Under the pieces are notes generated by a model. It was not told the DNA's origin. It saw nothing but the letters and a program-made list of their open reading frames with translations, and made no database searches. A stretch of 64,000 nucleotides of DNA from Pochonia chlamydosporia 170. Taxonomy: Eukaryota > Ascomycota > Sordariomycetes > Hypocreales > Clavicipitaceae. Positions within the stretch are counted from its first letter, which is position 1. Each line of letters starts with the position of its first letter. This document shows positions 10,115 through 21,342 of this stretch, in pieces. The stretch is from assembly GCF_001653235.2 (NCBI RefSeq), contig NW_019154050.1:663681-727680 (forward strand), given 5' to 3'. The position numbers were made by a program, and so were the translations under genes.

Positions 10115-13100
10115 TCATCGGCTCCTTCTAGAACGTCTCCTCTTAGATGCTGGTGAGTTTGCCCTCGCCTTTGCGATCGTAGCCTCAATTCGTTTTCTGT
10201 TCATGTACTTCTCGTCAACCCACCGATCCTCACTATCTGGACGCCCATGCCAATGCACTAGAAATTGGTACCTCTGGGGCCCAGATGCTTTAATATCGAG
10301 GATGTCAGCGCCTTCATCAATGCCTTCGTATCTCGCTTGGAAATTAGCCAGCCCTTCTCGATCTAAAATGTTACCCTTAGGCTCCCAGCCGGTTGTGCCA
10401 TCATCCCATTCAAGGAAAACTTTGCCCCAGATAGCCAGATAACGCTTGACATTGTAGACATTAGTTTTCTGGCGTTTGCGCTTAGGCTGCTCAGCTCGAA
10501 GTCTTTCATCATCATCCCTTGATCCTAGCCTCTTTTGACAATGTAGCTTTATTCGCGTCCGTTTGGGAGAGCTTCCTCGCCCTCCTAAGTCTGTAGAGTG
10601 CAATTTATAAGATGGAGAGGGTACATCGATCAATGTTGCTAGGTTGGTGTGCCGATTGTTATCAAATTTAGCGGGCGAAGAAGTTTTCAGTCGAATTCGC
10701 ACCGCTTGTTTGACACTCTGATGATGGTTGCCTTTTTGGTGGTCTACGTGCGAGTTCGTCCGGATTTCTGGTTCTGGGTTCATTTCGCTCGCTTCGGCAA
10801 CGACGTTGCTTTCTCTGCGCTCCGGCAGCAACGGGGGCAATGCATCTGTATCTCGGCGAGTCTGATCTGAGGCTCGCTCCTCGGCCGCTTGGAGAGTTGG
10901 CAATGGGCCTAGATGAGATGCAGCCGGGCAGGCCGTATGGTCTGGAACAGAGTTGTCATCTCCCGGGTTAGGCTGTCGCGGCCGGTGCTGCTCCGTAGAT
11001 AACGGTTCCGTCGTCTGTGGGGTTAATTTATCGTCGCCAGTCAAGTCGATCACGTCACCAGTATTCGAAATCTCATTAGGCAGAGGACCACCCTCGGCGG
11101 CATCCGCCGGGAACGTTATGTATTCGGACATGAGTTCATCCAATGGATCCATGTCGCAAGTATCGTCCCAAAATGAGGCTGTATCGCTCGTTGATGACTC
11201 GTAAAACATTCCAGTTGAAGGATCGGCGCAGGTATCGCTGCAGGGATCGCTCCCAGCCAAGAGTTGAGGGTCTAGCATTGTGTGCAAGTTGTAGAAGTTT
11301 TCTTCCCGAGCTTCAAGGGGCAGATCTGGCGCCGGCGACGGCAGGAACGATATAGACTCAAAGTTGTTGCTTCCATTTGGTGCGTTGTAATCAACAGCTA
11401 CTAGCTGTGTCGTCGAATCCGGTACTGACTCCGCGATCTCTCCTTGAATCAATTTAGCATTTGAGATGCTGTAGCCGTGTGCGTCGTGAAGATGATAGAG
11501 GCCCGGCCGTCTCCTATAGCATGAGAAGTTACATTCAGCGCATAACCAAACCCAGCCGTGGGTTTCCTCAATATGACGAATGGCATCGGCATCCCGTTCC
11601 CAATACTGTAGCCGGTCGCTCGCTGGAAGGTCTTTTGTCTGCTTGCAGAGTGGGCAAAAGGCTGGACGCAGTAGCGTATGTCTGTACGTAATCGAGCAGC
11701 AGTGCTTTAGATGTGACAGGTGGTTCTGACAATCGTCTTGCCAATCCTCTCTTGTATAGAACGCCATACAGAAGTAGCAAAATTTCAGGTCGGTCCAGCT
11801 CACGCCTAAAGTCTCCGCTGTTGACTTTCTTCGACAACGGTGAATATGCTGAGATCGCTGTCGAGGCGGAAGGCTACAAACTAGTTAGTGACATACTCTT
11901 ATGTGGATGAAGTCGTCCTCTAGCGAACCTCTTCACTGCTAACCCGCAATATGGGCAGAGTCCATTCTTGGGCACCTCTTGGGGACGATAGTAAACGCTC
12001 CCAGGTCCTGTGAGTAGTAAAAGAGCATCTCGCATGATGCCTGGCTGTTTGGCATGATCAACGGGTAATGTGCGTATCATGGCTTGTGCAACACGGCCCT
12101 TCTCGGGTATTAGATCATTAAGCGGGTCCGCGTCGTCGTCGTCGTCCGCACTGCGATGGCTGCCACGCAGTAACCTATCTCGCCGCTTTTCTTTGAAACA
12201 TTTAGAGCGATGCTCCTCCAGAGCCCCTCTCTCAAGCCGTTTTCTTAAAGCATTCAACTGGTTTTTCGTAGTGTTTTTATCCCATCGGATGGATCCCGAT
12301 GCTTTTATTTCTCTCTTCAGCTCCAAAATATCGGGGTGATTGTTTATTTTGTCTCTTAAAGCGGCGGGCAACTTGGTGGGAAGGCCAGGCTGCCAGAACT
12401 GACTGACACCCTGGAAATATTCAACCGCTGCATGATCCGGCTTCTCGCGCATGAATGCGGCAAATCCATCGCAGGAAGAAACAAATGCAACGTAGCTTTG
12501 GCCAAATACAACTTTGTCGGCTTGGGTGAGGTGTTGAGATCTTTCTACCTCAGTATATCGCTCTGATCGCTAGTCAACCTCTTTATGCTTGGGCTATGGA
12601 GATACAATACGTACCATCAAGCTGCTTGCCAATTTCACGCCTAATCATGTGCATAGAAGCACGCGAATAGTCGTATTCTGCCATGAAAAGCTTCTTGAAT
12701 ATGCCTAAAAACACAAACTCGCTCATGGGTTTCGTGTCATCGACCGTACCCTGTCGATTGACTGATCTGCAGATAGGAGTCTCCAGGGCTGCAGCATTCC
12801 ATTCTATTGGCCCGTCTCCATTCCCTTTTAGAATCTGAACGAAATCGTCTCGATCAAGAGCATTGTCTGCGATGGCAAGTAGTAGCAATAGAAAAACAGC
12901 ATTGTAACGAAGAACTTTATGCTCTCGGCCAGTAGCACCAAATCTAGGCCCATCAGCTTCGAATGAGCCTCGGGCGCAAGGGGTATATCTTACTTATTGT
13001 TCTCCGGATCCTTATTGTTCTTAACCGTTCGTTGATAATGGCCGAAAATAAACCGTCGACCACCATTGCCAGTTCTTTCGAGGACAAGTCGGATATCCTA

Positions 13101-13939
13101 GAGGCTCAATAAGAGTATGTTCGCTAGAGTTTGAGATTTTGGAGTGTAACCATTACCTTGTACTTTATCCCATCTGTTAATAGCCCGCCTTTTCGAGCTC
13201 CAGTGTTGGCAAACATAAGGAGAATCAGGTGGAACTGAAACCTAGTCCTCTCGTGTGTGATCCCCAGGTCTCCCCTGGTATATAGAGCGTCGAGGTGCCG
13301 ATCCAGGTCAACTGGTTTGTAGTTGTACTTTGGCATCACGATGTCCTTAACACCACTGTTCTCCTCGAAAGGCAGGACATTTTTTAACCACTGTGTGATA
13401 GTTAGTGAAGGTTAAAAAAAAAAAAAGGGTAAAATCTGCTGCTTGGTTAAACGCACGTAATTAATTTCCCTGGTATCTTCGTCGTTAAGGAGATTTCCAG
13501 TCATACGCATATAGCCGCCCTTGAACTCTTTTGCTCTTGCTTTGAGTGTTGGCGCAGTGGGACGTTCACGAAGTCTTCCGACCGACTGATCTTTATAAAA
13601 TCTCCAGAAATCCTTAAGCTCCTGAATAGGAGGTATGGGTGCCCCTTCGCGAAGCAGTACGTCTTTGTACGGTTCGAAGTCGACATTGCGTCCGGACTTG
13701 TCCCAGTGCCAACTATGTGCATATTAGCAGAGTGGAATGTCCTTTGTTGCTCATCGCCCTTACATGGCGTATTTGTGAAGCACCTGATCTTGCTTCTCCT
13801 TAACTTTGTCATCATATTTGTTCAAGTCCCTCTGCTTATCGTTCTCAAGATGTTCGTCAGCCTTCCAGCCGCGGGATTTGGCGCGGTCTGCAACTGCCGC
13901 AGGATCAGTTAGTCGGAATCGTTGCTTCGATGAGGACAT
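10115..13939 (-). CDS. DUF3435 tyrosine recombinase (Starship-captain/Crypton-like) with zinc fingers and chromo-like modules
   Basis: Seven exons on the minus strand keep one frame: 13939-13764, 13712-13457, 13390-13157, 13097-12994, 12943-12615, 12562-11897 and 11817-10115. All introns are GT-AG, 50-80 nt, and the product is about 1,155 residues. The N-terminal half has the DUF3435 landmarks. These are the box I arginine in FANTGARKGG (about R210), H-x-x-R in MHMIRRE (about H355/R358), and a candidate nucleophile tyrosine in FGQSYVAF (about Y390). Residues of about 600-690 hold C2H2-like zinc-binding clusters (CYFC, CPLC, CAEC each followed by His pairs). A long acidic, Ser-rich linker follows. 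The C-terminus has two chromodomain-like modules (YLAIWGKVFLEWDDG ... GWEP and YQFLVHWHGR ... WVDE) and a basic tail. The family cuts and joins DNA through a tyrosine linkage, and DUF3435 members drive Starship mobility. No inactivating change was seen. Whether it heads an element here is not shown. Confidence 0.85.
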
Positions 13940-14149
13940 GGTCACAGGAGAACCGGACGGTAACTGACAATGGATGAAAGAGGATGGTAGCAAAACGCGA
14001 GGCTACGGAGGGAAAGGGGCTTCCATTTAAACTGCTACATCCTTCCTTCTCCGTAGCCTGTACATTGTCGGGGTCACGTCGATATTTCGAAAAACTGAAT
14101 TGTGAATGTTGGTTGCAGGATGTTGCGTCGCGCGGTGGTCGCGCGACCT
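13940..14149. promoter_or_regulatory. Upstream region of the recombinase gene, with a short inverted repeat
   Basis: About 210 bp separate the recombinase start from the truncated hAT gene. An inverted repeat lies inside: GGCTACGGAGGG near 14001 faces CCTTCTCCGTAGCC near 14052. If this gene heads a Starship, the element's edge should lie in or just right of this stretch. I see no clear terminal repeat or target duplication. Confidence 0.3.
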
Positions 14150-15129
14150 TTTTGAGGGCGGCTCACCCAGGCATCCATGCATGGCTCACCCGGTCTCGAC
14201 CGTCTCGCCTGAGCCGGATCCGCATTTTCCTCGGAGTCTACGGGGACCCCCAGAGCGACCTTGTGGGGCTTGCTATTCTCGTCCCTGAAGAAGCACACGA
14301 TACCGTATAACGAGTGTCGATTCCGCGCCCTCCATCCGTCAAAGCTGACGTGTATTAAGCCGGGGCTCTTTCGCAGGGCTTCAATGACGCGCGCCTTGTG
14401 CTTTTTAAATTCGGAGTTGATGAGCGCGCGAACTGTGGTATCAGAGATGTTGGCGTTCGTGATCTTGACTGCAGGGTTAAGGTATTCGAAGATATCCCGG
14501 AGTCTCTCATGTTCAACAACACTAAAGGGCTGATTCGTGTCGACTATCCACTCGATCAGGAGACGTTGAAAGTGATTTCGATTAAATCCGCGTATCATAG
14601 AGTTGGCAATCGCCTGTTCTCGAGGTCTTAAAGGGTCGAGCTTCCATATATCCACAATCGATCTTGGCCTCTTGCTCCCTGGCTTCTCCTCGGCTTTCTT
14701 TTGCAAGCCGGACTTTGTCTTGTTATCTGGTGCAGATATTCCGTGATCCTTGTATAAGTGATTCAGCGCATTCTGAAGGCCAATAGCAACGAAATTCTTA
14801 GGTCTGGGGTCGTTCTTCTGAATACACGGCTTGCAGACCCATCTGCGCTCGTCGTCATGTTGTATGTCGTATCCATATTCCCAAGCCCATGAGTAGTTGT
14901 CTTTGCTTCTTTCTGACCATACCCAACCCGGAAAATGTCCCCAAAGACGCGTATCGTACTTATCAGGAGTGGGCAATGTCGTCGGCGGCGGGGAGAACGG
15001 CGTCAATGAGCTCTCGGCAGAAGAAGCAGGCGTGGAAGGCACTGGGAGTTCGAAGTCAATTGGGACATCATCGATAGAAATTGGGGACGATTCTAGGAAT
15101 TCCGAAGCGCTCATGGTCATAGTAAACAT
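14150..15129 (-). pseudogene. hAT transposase, 3'-truncated
   Basis: A minus-strand frame from the ATG at 15129. A Ser/Pro-rich leader is followed by a BED-like zinc-binding segment (WVCKPCIQK ... NHLYKDHGI) and the hAT core up to the first catalytic region, HVSFDGWRARNRHSLYGIV. Homology stops abruptly after KPHKVALGVP, near 14240. The remaining codons to 14074 are unrelated and GC-rich. The second catalytic Asp, the Glu and the hATC dimerisation region are missing, so this is a broken copy. No terminal repeat was found at its 5' side. Confidence 0.8.
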
Positions 15130-15153
15130 AAAGACATAATGTGAAAGTGTCAC

Positions 15154-15720
15154 GGACTAACTCGTTGCCGTGCACCTGGGTTGATGGCAATGCTGATAAC
15201 GCCACCAAATGAGGGTCTCACAACCAGCCCCTGAGCATTGACTGCCCAGTTAACCACCATAGTAGAGAGTCCACCCCTCGAGAACGTCTGCTCTCTCTTT
15301 TTTGTTAGCTGAATGAGCCGCGTGTCCCCTTACGGAACTTACTGGGGCCGACCGGCGACCCCTTACAGAAAAGAAGCGATGATACTTGTTGTAGATGGCC
15401 AGAAATAGGTGTTATGTGATGATCAAGCAGGTGCTAGCTAGCAGGAAGATATTTCAATAAACTAGGCATCAGCCATCGTTCCGCTACACGGCATTCAAAA
15501 CATGGCAATACGGTTCCAAGATGGGTAAAAAGATGCCGAAGTCAATCAACCAAGGATCAACAGACGCACGACGCAGTAGCGGAGGCTCTACCTTAAGGCA
15601 CTTTGGTTAGAATACAAATTACGGATGTAGAATAGGGGGAGGAAGCTGACTTGTCGTCTCGCCCGCAGCCGAACCTACCCTGAAGCTAAGTTCGAGATCA
15701 AATGTGCAGCCCTTTAACCA
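15154..15720. other. No gene recognised
   Basis: Non-coding sequence upstream of the truncated hAT gene. No terminal inverted repeat or target duplication could be matched. Confidence 0.4.
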
Positions 15721-15723
15721 TCA

Positions 15724-15862
15724 ACAGTTACACTGAAATCAACTAAATCCACGTACACGAGAGGCCCAAATTTAGTTTAATTGATTAGTCAGGATTGTCC
15801 TGATTTAGTTGATTTAGTTGAGTGTAATACACTAAGTTGATCAACCAGTGTAAGTCGTGTAG
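15724..15862. repeat. Cluster of TTAGTTGA/TCAACTAA words
   Basis: The words ATCAACTAAA, TTTAGTTTAATTGATTAG, GATTTAGTTGATTTAGTTGA and TAAGTTGATCAACC recur in both orientations over about 140 bp. Outward-facing TTACACTG (15727) and CAGTGTAA (about 15848) lie at its borders. It resembles the subterminal word clusters of the hAT-type elements elsewhere in the window, but ends and target duplication are not established. Confidence 0.4.
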
Positions 15863-16084
15863 TTGATTGGGTCTCTGATTATTAGACTCGTTGAGTAGTT
15901 CATGTACCCGGTGTGCATTCAATCCTTGTCCAAATTTTCCATGTTGTTGCGAGGTATGCGGATACATACTTTCGTATACCACCGCATAACTCCATTTCAA
16001 AACAAGTTATTAGGAAATTAAAAAGCACACGTATGTTTCTGATCCGGGGCTCAACTTGTACATTCTTTGCGAGAAGGTGAGGTT

Positions 16085-16129
16085 CGGTGCGCGGCTCGTT
16101 ATGTTGCGCGACTCGTTATGCACCCACGT
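16085..16129. repeat. Solo terminal repeat of a pogo-type element
   Basis: GGCTCGTTAT and GACTCGTTAT repeats end in GCACCCACGT followed by TA. The last part equals the outer terminus of the complete pogo element at 25617-27576. The internal repeats have diverged, so this is a related family. No opposite end was found nearby. Confidence 0.65.
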
Positions 16130-16131
16130 TA

Positions 16132-16621
16132 TCGATATATTTTCAATATCAATATCAATAACTACAGGCGTTATCAATCAATATTGATTGCTGACAAGTC
16201 TGAGAGGCTCCATGAATCCTTGAAACCGAGAGTTCCAGGGAGAATCTATCGGACATTCTACAAGTCATGGTGCCTCACGCTCCTGCTGCCTAAACAGAAT
16301 ATTGAAGCCGTCGGTGTACCGGAGACCATGGAAACTCTCGGCCTTACGAAGAACATTCCTGAATGCTACGTATACGACTCTGAATCCCAAAACCTTTCGT
16401 GGCAAAAGTCGTACGAAGACGGCGAAGAGTTGGAATCCAAAAGATCATATCCTGTCATGTACTTCGATGGCACAGAATTCCCTGGTGGAGCCAGTGTCGG
16501 CTGGGTCGAAGTAGACAACCTTCGAGAATACGACATGGCGGGCCCTCGAGGTCTCATCGAACACCACAAACAAGCAGAGTTATATCTGGAACTCTCCAAG
16601 CTAGCCCGCTGTAAAGAATGA
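16132..16621 (+). CDS. Unrecognised protein fragment fused to a transposon end
   Basis: The frame is open from about 16067 to the stop at 16621, but its first codons are translated pogo terminal repeat, so the natural N-terminus is missing or lies elsewhere. The unique part reads PGRIYRTFYKSWCLTLLLP, then a charged central section and YPVMYFDGTEFPGGASVGW near the C-terminus. I see no membrane segment, signal peptide or catalytic motif that I recognise. A 5'-truncated gene is the simplest reading. Confidence 0.4.
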
Positions 16622-16797
16622 TAAAACACGAGAAACCGTAGCGAAACAACAGGACAGATTGTAAAAGCAGAAACTGGATGATAAAGACACATGGGCTTTA
16701 ATGAGACACAGGCTAGCTCCAGAATGTACACAGCCTTTAGGTTTATAGTTGCCCTTTTTGGAGATTCTCCACCGGGCGTAATAAAATTGTATAGTAT

Positions 16798-16805
16798 TGT
16801 ATATC
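16798..16805. repeat. 8-bp target site duplication (left) of hAT element
   Basis: TGTATATC, repeated exactly at 19672-19679. Confidence 0.9.
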
Positions 16806-19671
16806 CAGTGTGTCCAATAGTATTTGCGATATGGCAATACGTATTACCATATATTGATATTACCATATGATATGATATGGTGACCGTATGATATCCCATA
16901 ATCTCATATGGTGGCCGTATGATATCGGCATCCGGGATATGACCATATATTGCCGTATTGATACTGGAACATAGTGATTTCCATGACTCAACGAGCACAA
17001 CAGAGGTCAAATATCTGCCTCTTCAAGGCACTATAGGTTAGCCCGAAGACTTTTTTTCAGCTTGCGCTTTAAGGTTCCTTCCCAAGCAGCCCATGCAGGG
17101 AACCTGTGGCAAGCGAGATTGGCTTGATTCTCAGGGGCTCATTCAAACTCCCCTCCCCTTTTCTTATTTCTGCATCCGTTCGTATTCGCTTAGTCTGTTG
17201 TCAATATGCTCACTAAGACCATTACAATGTATCAACATAATGTCGTCACAACCTTCTGATATGCTCTCGCGGCTTGGGAGCGAGCCATTAGACAACCTTG
17301 ATTCACCATGTCATGATCCTACACTGTCCTCTCCTTCCATAACCGCCTCGGCCGCTACGAAAAGGCGCTACTCCAAAGTGTGGCACTATACACCCGTCGG
17401 CCGCAACGAGGTTACTCTCAATGCGAAGGGGAAGTCAATATGGCGCTGCAAGTACTGCGCAAAGGAGTATCTCGAGTCTGGTGGAACAACTGTTATTTCA
17501 ACTCATTTAAAGGATCGGCATAATATCGATATATCTTCTACCCAAGAAACCCGAACTGCATTGATGCAAGCCACAATCGTCGACGCCTTCGAAAAGGCCC
17601 ATCAAACCACCGACTATAAACGCCGCTGTCTATCCACGATTGCAACTCACGATGTAGACCCCGCCGTCCTCGAACAACTATACGTACGGTGGATCACGAC
17701 CTGCAGCGTCTCTTTTCGTATGGCAAAGCAAGCAGAATTCAGGGCCTTACTTTGCTTCCTGAATCCAGCGATCGACAACTGGCTGCCAAACTCTCCTTCA
17801 ACTATACGCAGTTGGACCTTGCGGATATATGAGACCCAGAAACTTCGAGTCAAACGCGAGATCCAGTCAGCTCTCTCGAAAGTACACTTCACAGTTGATC
17901 TCTGGACTTCGCCTAATGCCCTTGCGATTCTTGGCATTGTTGCACACTATACATCCGAATCCGGCCAGTTAGAATACTCCGTTCTGGCTTTAAGAGAACT
18001 CGACGGCAAGCACTCGGGCCCAAATATGGCAGACTGTGTTATGGAAATTATCAACGACTATGGAATTGCCTCCAAAGTGGGCTATTTCATGATGGACAAT
18101 GCAGACAACAACGGTACAATGATGAAGGCTCTTTCTACGCGTACGTACGTCATATGGCCAGCTCACGCATTGTACAGCGGGGGTTTACAGACCACAATGC
18201 ATTCACAGCCCGTGACCCATGCTAAGTGGCCCGTGAATAGTACTTTTCGACCAGTATCAGATTGTCTACAATGCGGAACACCACCGCCTGCGCTGCAACG
18301 GCCATATCATAAACCTAGCCGCTCAGTCCTTTCTCTTTCAGACCAACGATGAATCTCTTGCAGATGAGAATAATACGAGCGCCTTGACAACGCCCACGGA
18401 ACTCGAGATGGAGCAATGGCGACGCAAGGGGCCTCTTGGGAAACTACATAATATCGTGGCATATATCCAGCGGAGCCCACAACGCTTGGCCAATTTCAGA
18501 GAGCTCAGTGGCGGCCGCAACCTCGTACGGGACAACTCTACTAGCTGGAACTCTTGGTATGCGATGATCCGTACTGCAACGAAGCTCAAGACTGCGATCA
18601 ACCTCTTTTGCCACCAGTATCAAGAGAACAGCGACGACCCGTTGTCGGAAAAGGACTGGCAAGAATTGCAAAAGCTCCAGGACTTCCTGTTGTTCTTCTA
18701 TGATGCCACAACAGGGACAGAAGGTCGCAATGCAACCATTGACAGAGTATTGCCGACAATGGACTTCCTCCTTGAGCAGTTCGAGACTGCAAAGGAAAAA
18801 TATGCGAATGACCCGTTCATGAGTCCTTGTTGCAACTCTGGCTGGGCCAAGCTGGATAAGTATTACAGCTTGACGGACAGATCGCCGGTCTATATTGCAG
18901 CACTAGTATTATCTCCACAGTGGAAGTGGGACTATATTGACAACAATTGGCCTTCAGACTGGCGGGAACCTTGTCGGAAACAAATGTTGGATTTCTGGAC
19001 CAAAGAATATAAATCCACTGCAGTCACAGTCCCTACTCAGACGTCAGAAGCCGGTAATGAGGTCAAGAACTCCTTTCACAAGTGGGCGCAGCAGAGGAAA
19101 GGGAGCAGCCTCGGTCAGGACGAGTATACAAAGTATCTTCTTGCTCCAATAGTACCAGAAATGACGGATCCTCGATCCTGGTGGCTTGAGCCTACTCAAA
19201 GGAAGTCTTACCCAGCTCTGTCTATCATGGCTTTAGATGTATTGTCCATTCCGGCAATGTCGGCGGAGCCAGAACGCCTGTTTTCGGGTACAAAGATCAC
19301 TATTACAGACCGTAGGAATCGCATGGGCATTGAAAGTATTGAGGCTACGGAATGCCTCAAATCATGGCTTGGCAAAGGCAGCAGGGTGGCCTTTGCCGAC
19401 GACCTGGATGCAGGCGGAGAGATTCCACTATAATTTCCATAGCTTATGAGACTTTGATTGGGTTGTGTCTGCCCGGCTGCTGTTGCGTATCTGCGATCAA
19501 TTCGCAGACTTAGGACTATCACGTGAATAATATGGCCGTGTATATTATCATATATTGTGATCATATCATATCAGCCTCATATGATATGGTGAGGGCCATG
19601 GCCATATCATATATGATATGACCTTCGAAAATCTAATCATATATGGTAATATAACACTATTGGACACACTG
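16806..19671 (+). mobile_element. Complete autonomous-type hAT transposon (2,866 bp)
   Basis: The left end CAGTGTGTCCAATAGT is matched by its inverse at the right end (ACTATTGGACACACTG). TGTATATC is duplicated on both sides. The subterminal 150 bp at each end are filled with CATATGATATG-like palindromic words. The single gene inside is a transposase with all family regions, in one frame after removal of one intron. Perfect target duplication and an open gene point to a fairly recent insertion. Confidence 0.92.
17240..19433 (+). CDS. hAT-family transposase
   Basis: Two exons, 17240-18140 and 18241-19433, are joined across a 100-nt GT-AG intron (donor GTACGT, acceptor GAATAG). The product is about 697 residues. 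Without splicing the frame breaks; with it the join reads ALSTLLFDQYQIVYNAEHHR, as in other fungal hAT proteins. In order: a BED zinc finger (CKYC ... THLKDRHN), the first catalytic Asp in HFTVDLWTSPN (about 220), the second in YFMMDNADNN (about 285), and a C-terminal hATC dimerisation domain (AMSAEPERLFSG, then RRNRMG). The protein excises and inserts the element at 8-bp sites. The ATG in MSSQPSDML was chosen because it begins the conserved part; an upstream in-frame leader exists. The last codons are the left edge of the 418-bp duplication. Confidence 0.9.
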
Positions 19672-19809
19672 TGTATATCTGGAACATATGAAATCAAGCC
19701 ACTTGGATCAGAATTCCCCTTTGCGACAACGGGATTTGCAGTTGTCGCCCGACATTGGTGAGTTCCTTAAATCCATTACAAATGGAACAATCTAATCCGA
19801 TTCAGTGGA
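19392..19809 (+). repeat. 418-bp exact direct duplication, copy 1
   Basis: By eye it is identical to 21905-22322. It spans the last codons and 3' end of the hAT element plus 138 bp beyond the element end, and stops exactly at the N run. Confidence 0.9.
19672..19679. repeat. 8-bp target site duplication (right) of hAT element
   Basis: TGTATATC, identical to 16798-16805. Confidence 0.9.
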
Positions 19810-19909
19810 NNNNNNNNNNNNNNNNNNNNNNNNNNNNNNNNNNNNNNNNNNNNNNNNNNNNNNNNNNNNNNNNNNNNNNNNNNNNNNNNNNNNNNNNNNN
19901 NNNNNNNNN
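19810..19909. other. Assembly gap (100 N)
   Basis: Exactly 100 Ns, the usual placeholder for a gap of unknown size. Open frames crossing it are meaningless. Confidence 0.98.
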
Positions 19910-20343
19910 GCTTGCTCGCGTGCGAGGTCTAGAGCAGACCGAAAGAGGGCTTTGGGTGTTATGTAAGTATTGGCTTCCTCCAATTGGACTTGCTGGCGCA
20001 TACGCTCTCTGTCCAGCTTATCTGGACAGGGAATCGTTGTTGTGCAGCAGCGCCGAGTACCCTTGCCGCGGAAGCAGTCGTCCAAGAATATTTGGGATTG
20101 TCTCAAATCTAAATAAGGCTCATCGACACCGCGGTTGCCATGAGGCTTGGGAAGGCTGCTGAAGAAGTTATCTGGCCATGTCGCAAAAATATTATACAAG
20201 GCATTATCGTCTCCAGCGCCGTAGTGAAGTTCGGGGTCGAATGGTGTGGGCTCCCACCTTTGGCCCTCAGGGACCGACTGGGCAGCTGTGCTGTCGTTTC
20301 GCCCAGCACAGGTGAATGAAGCTATGATCTCCTGAGAGCTCAT
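19910..20343 (-). CDS. Unrecognised protein, C-terminus lost in assembly gap
   Basis: From the ATG at 20343 the minus-strand frame reads MSSQEIIASFTCAGRNDST, then a Trp/Pro-rich section (QRWEPTPFDPELHYGAGDD), and is still open at the gap after about 144 codons. No domain is recognised. The 80 bp upstream are AT-rich and promoter-like. An open frame also runs upstream of this ATG, but that part belongs to a hAT fragment. Confidence 0.4.
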
Positions 20344-20534
20344 TGTAACATGCACGATATATTGTTTGATAAAATGAAAGGGTTTGTGGTATTTTGGTCT
20401 AATTACATTGGAATATTCCGGCAGCAATGCGGTACTGCTTGCCACTTGCTGGAATGGCGTCGACTGCCAAATTAGGAATACCAGCCACACGGCCCCCGTA
20501 CGACGGCCCCCGTAGCAAAGTGGTTCGGCCCGCA

Positions 20535-20754
20535 TAGTCATTGCCTTCTTAATCCAGCTCTTTCTACCTTTAGAGCCTTTTCGAGATAATAACTCCTCCA
20601 AGACATATCGTTTGTTCCTCCATACGGCCAGCGGCAGGTCTGCAATCGTGGCATGACCAGGTATGGTCGCTAGGGACCCCGATTCAAATTGGCTAGATAA
20701 GTTCTTCGGCCGTTTGAAGAGTGAAAAGGCAGAGGGTGCTGGTGGGGTAGTCAT
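20535..20754 (-). pseudogene. hAT transposase N-terminal fragment
   Basis: The frame from the ATG at 20754 (MTTPPAPSAFSLFKRPKN) runs through VWRNKRYVLEELLSRKG to GRKSWIKK, the conserved leader of fungal hAT transposases before the BED finger, and then loses homology. At the break lies a doubled ACGGCCCCCGTA-type word (about 20490-20515) that looks like the end of another element. Confidence 0.55.
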
Positions 20755-21017
20755 AGTAACCTGCTGGTATCTGTCATCGGTCAACCGTAAAGTGGGTTCT
20801 AAAGGGACGTAAATGATCGCCTGTCGAAGGAAGACGCGTTTACCTAGAAACGCGACGCGAACTGGGGATATATGTTAAAACAATACGCAAAACATACCGT
20901 GAAATCGTTAGCTCTTATAGGTATTCTGCTAACAGAAGCTCAGGTCTCTAGGGTAGCGACCAACGCCGCTATGCATGCCGTGTAAGAGTGCCATGACCAC
21001 GACAAGGCCATATCAAA

Positions 21018-21130
21018 TATATCAAACGCAAAGCAAATCGAGGATTTTGGATTTATTTGATTTGATACAAAATTTAGAACTATTTGTTTGATTTGTTTGG
21101 TAGTTTGTTTGATGTGATTTGATTTGAGAG
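21018..21130. repeat. Cluster of TTTGAT/ATCAAA words
   Basis: TTTGATTTG, TTTGTTTGATTT and the inverse ATCAAA recur about ten times in roughly 110 bp, next to a CAGCGCTGG word at the right border. This is the same style as the subterminal clusters of the window's hAT-type elements. No partner end was found. Confidence 0.4.
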
Positions 21131-21342
21131 CAGCGCTGGCTGAGCCACCTCGGCACCAGCCGTCTTACCGTTGTTAGTTATGGTGCAGCTAGCTGTCGCA
21201 ACTTCATCCCATAGATCACCGCGGCCACCGGGAAGAATGGGTCTAGACGCAGCTCCAGGGGTGGCACTGGATGAGATCTGCAGGTTGGCGTAGGAGAAGT
21301 TCGTGTACGCTGCTCTCGGTTAGAACTCGGAGTGCTAGGGTT

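Noticed and set aside
18141..18383. Apparent frameshift splitting the hAT transposase into two ORFs
   Set aside because: A canonical 100-nt intron (GTACGT ... GAATAG) restores a continuous, family-like protein.
19755..20162. Frame crossing the N gap on the plus strand
   Set aside because: It is only open because Ns contain no stops.
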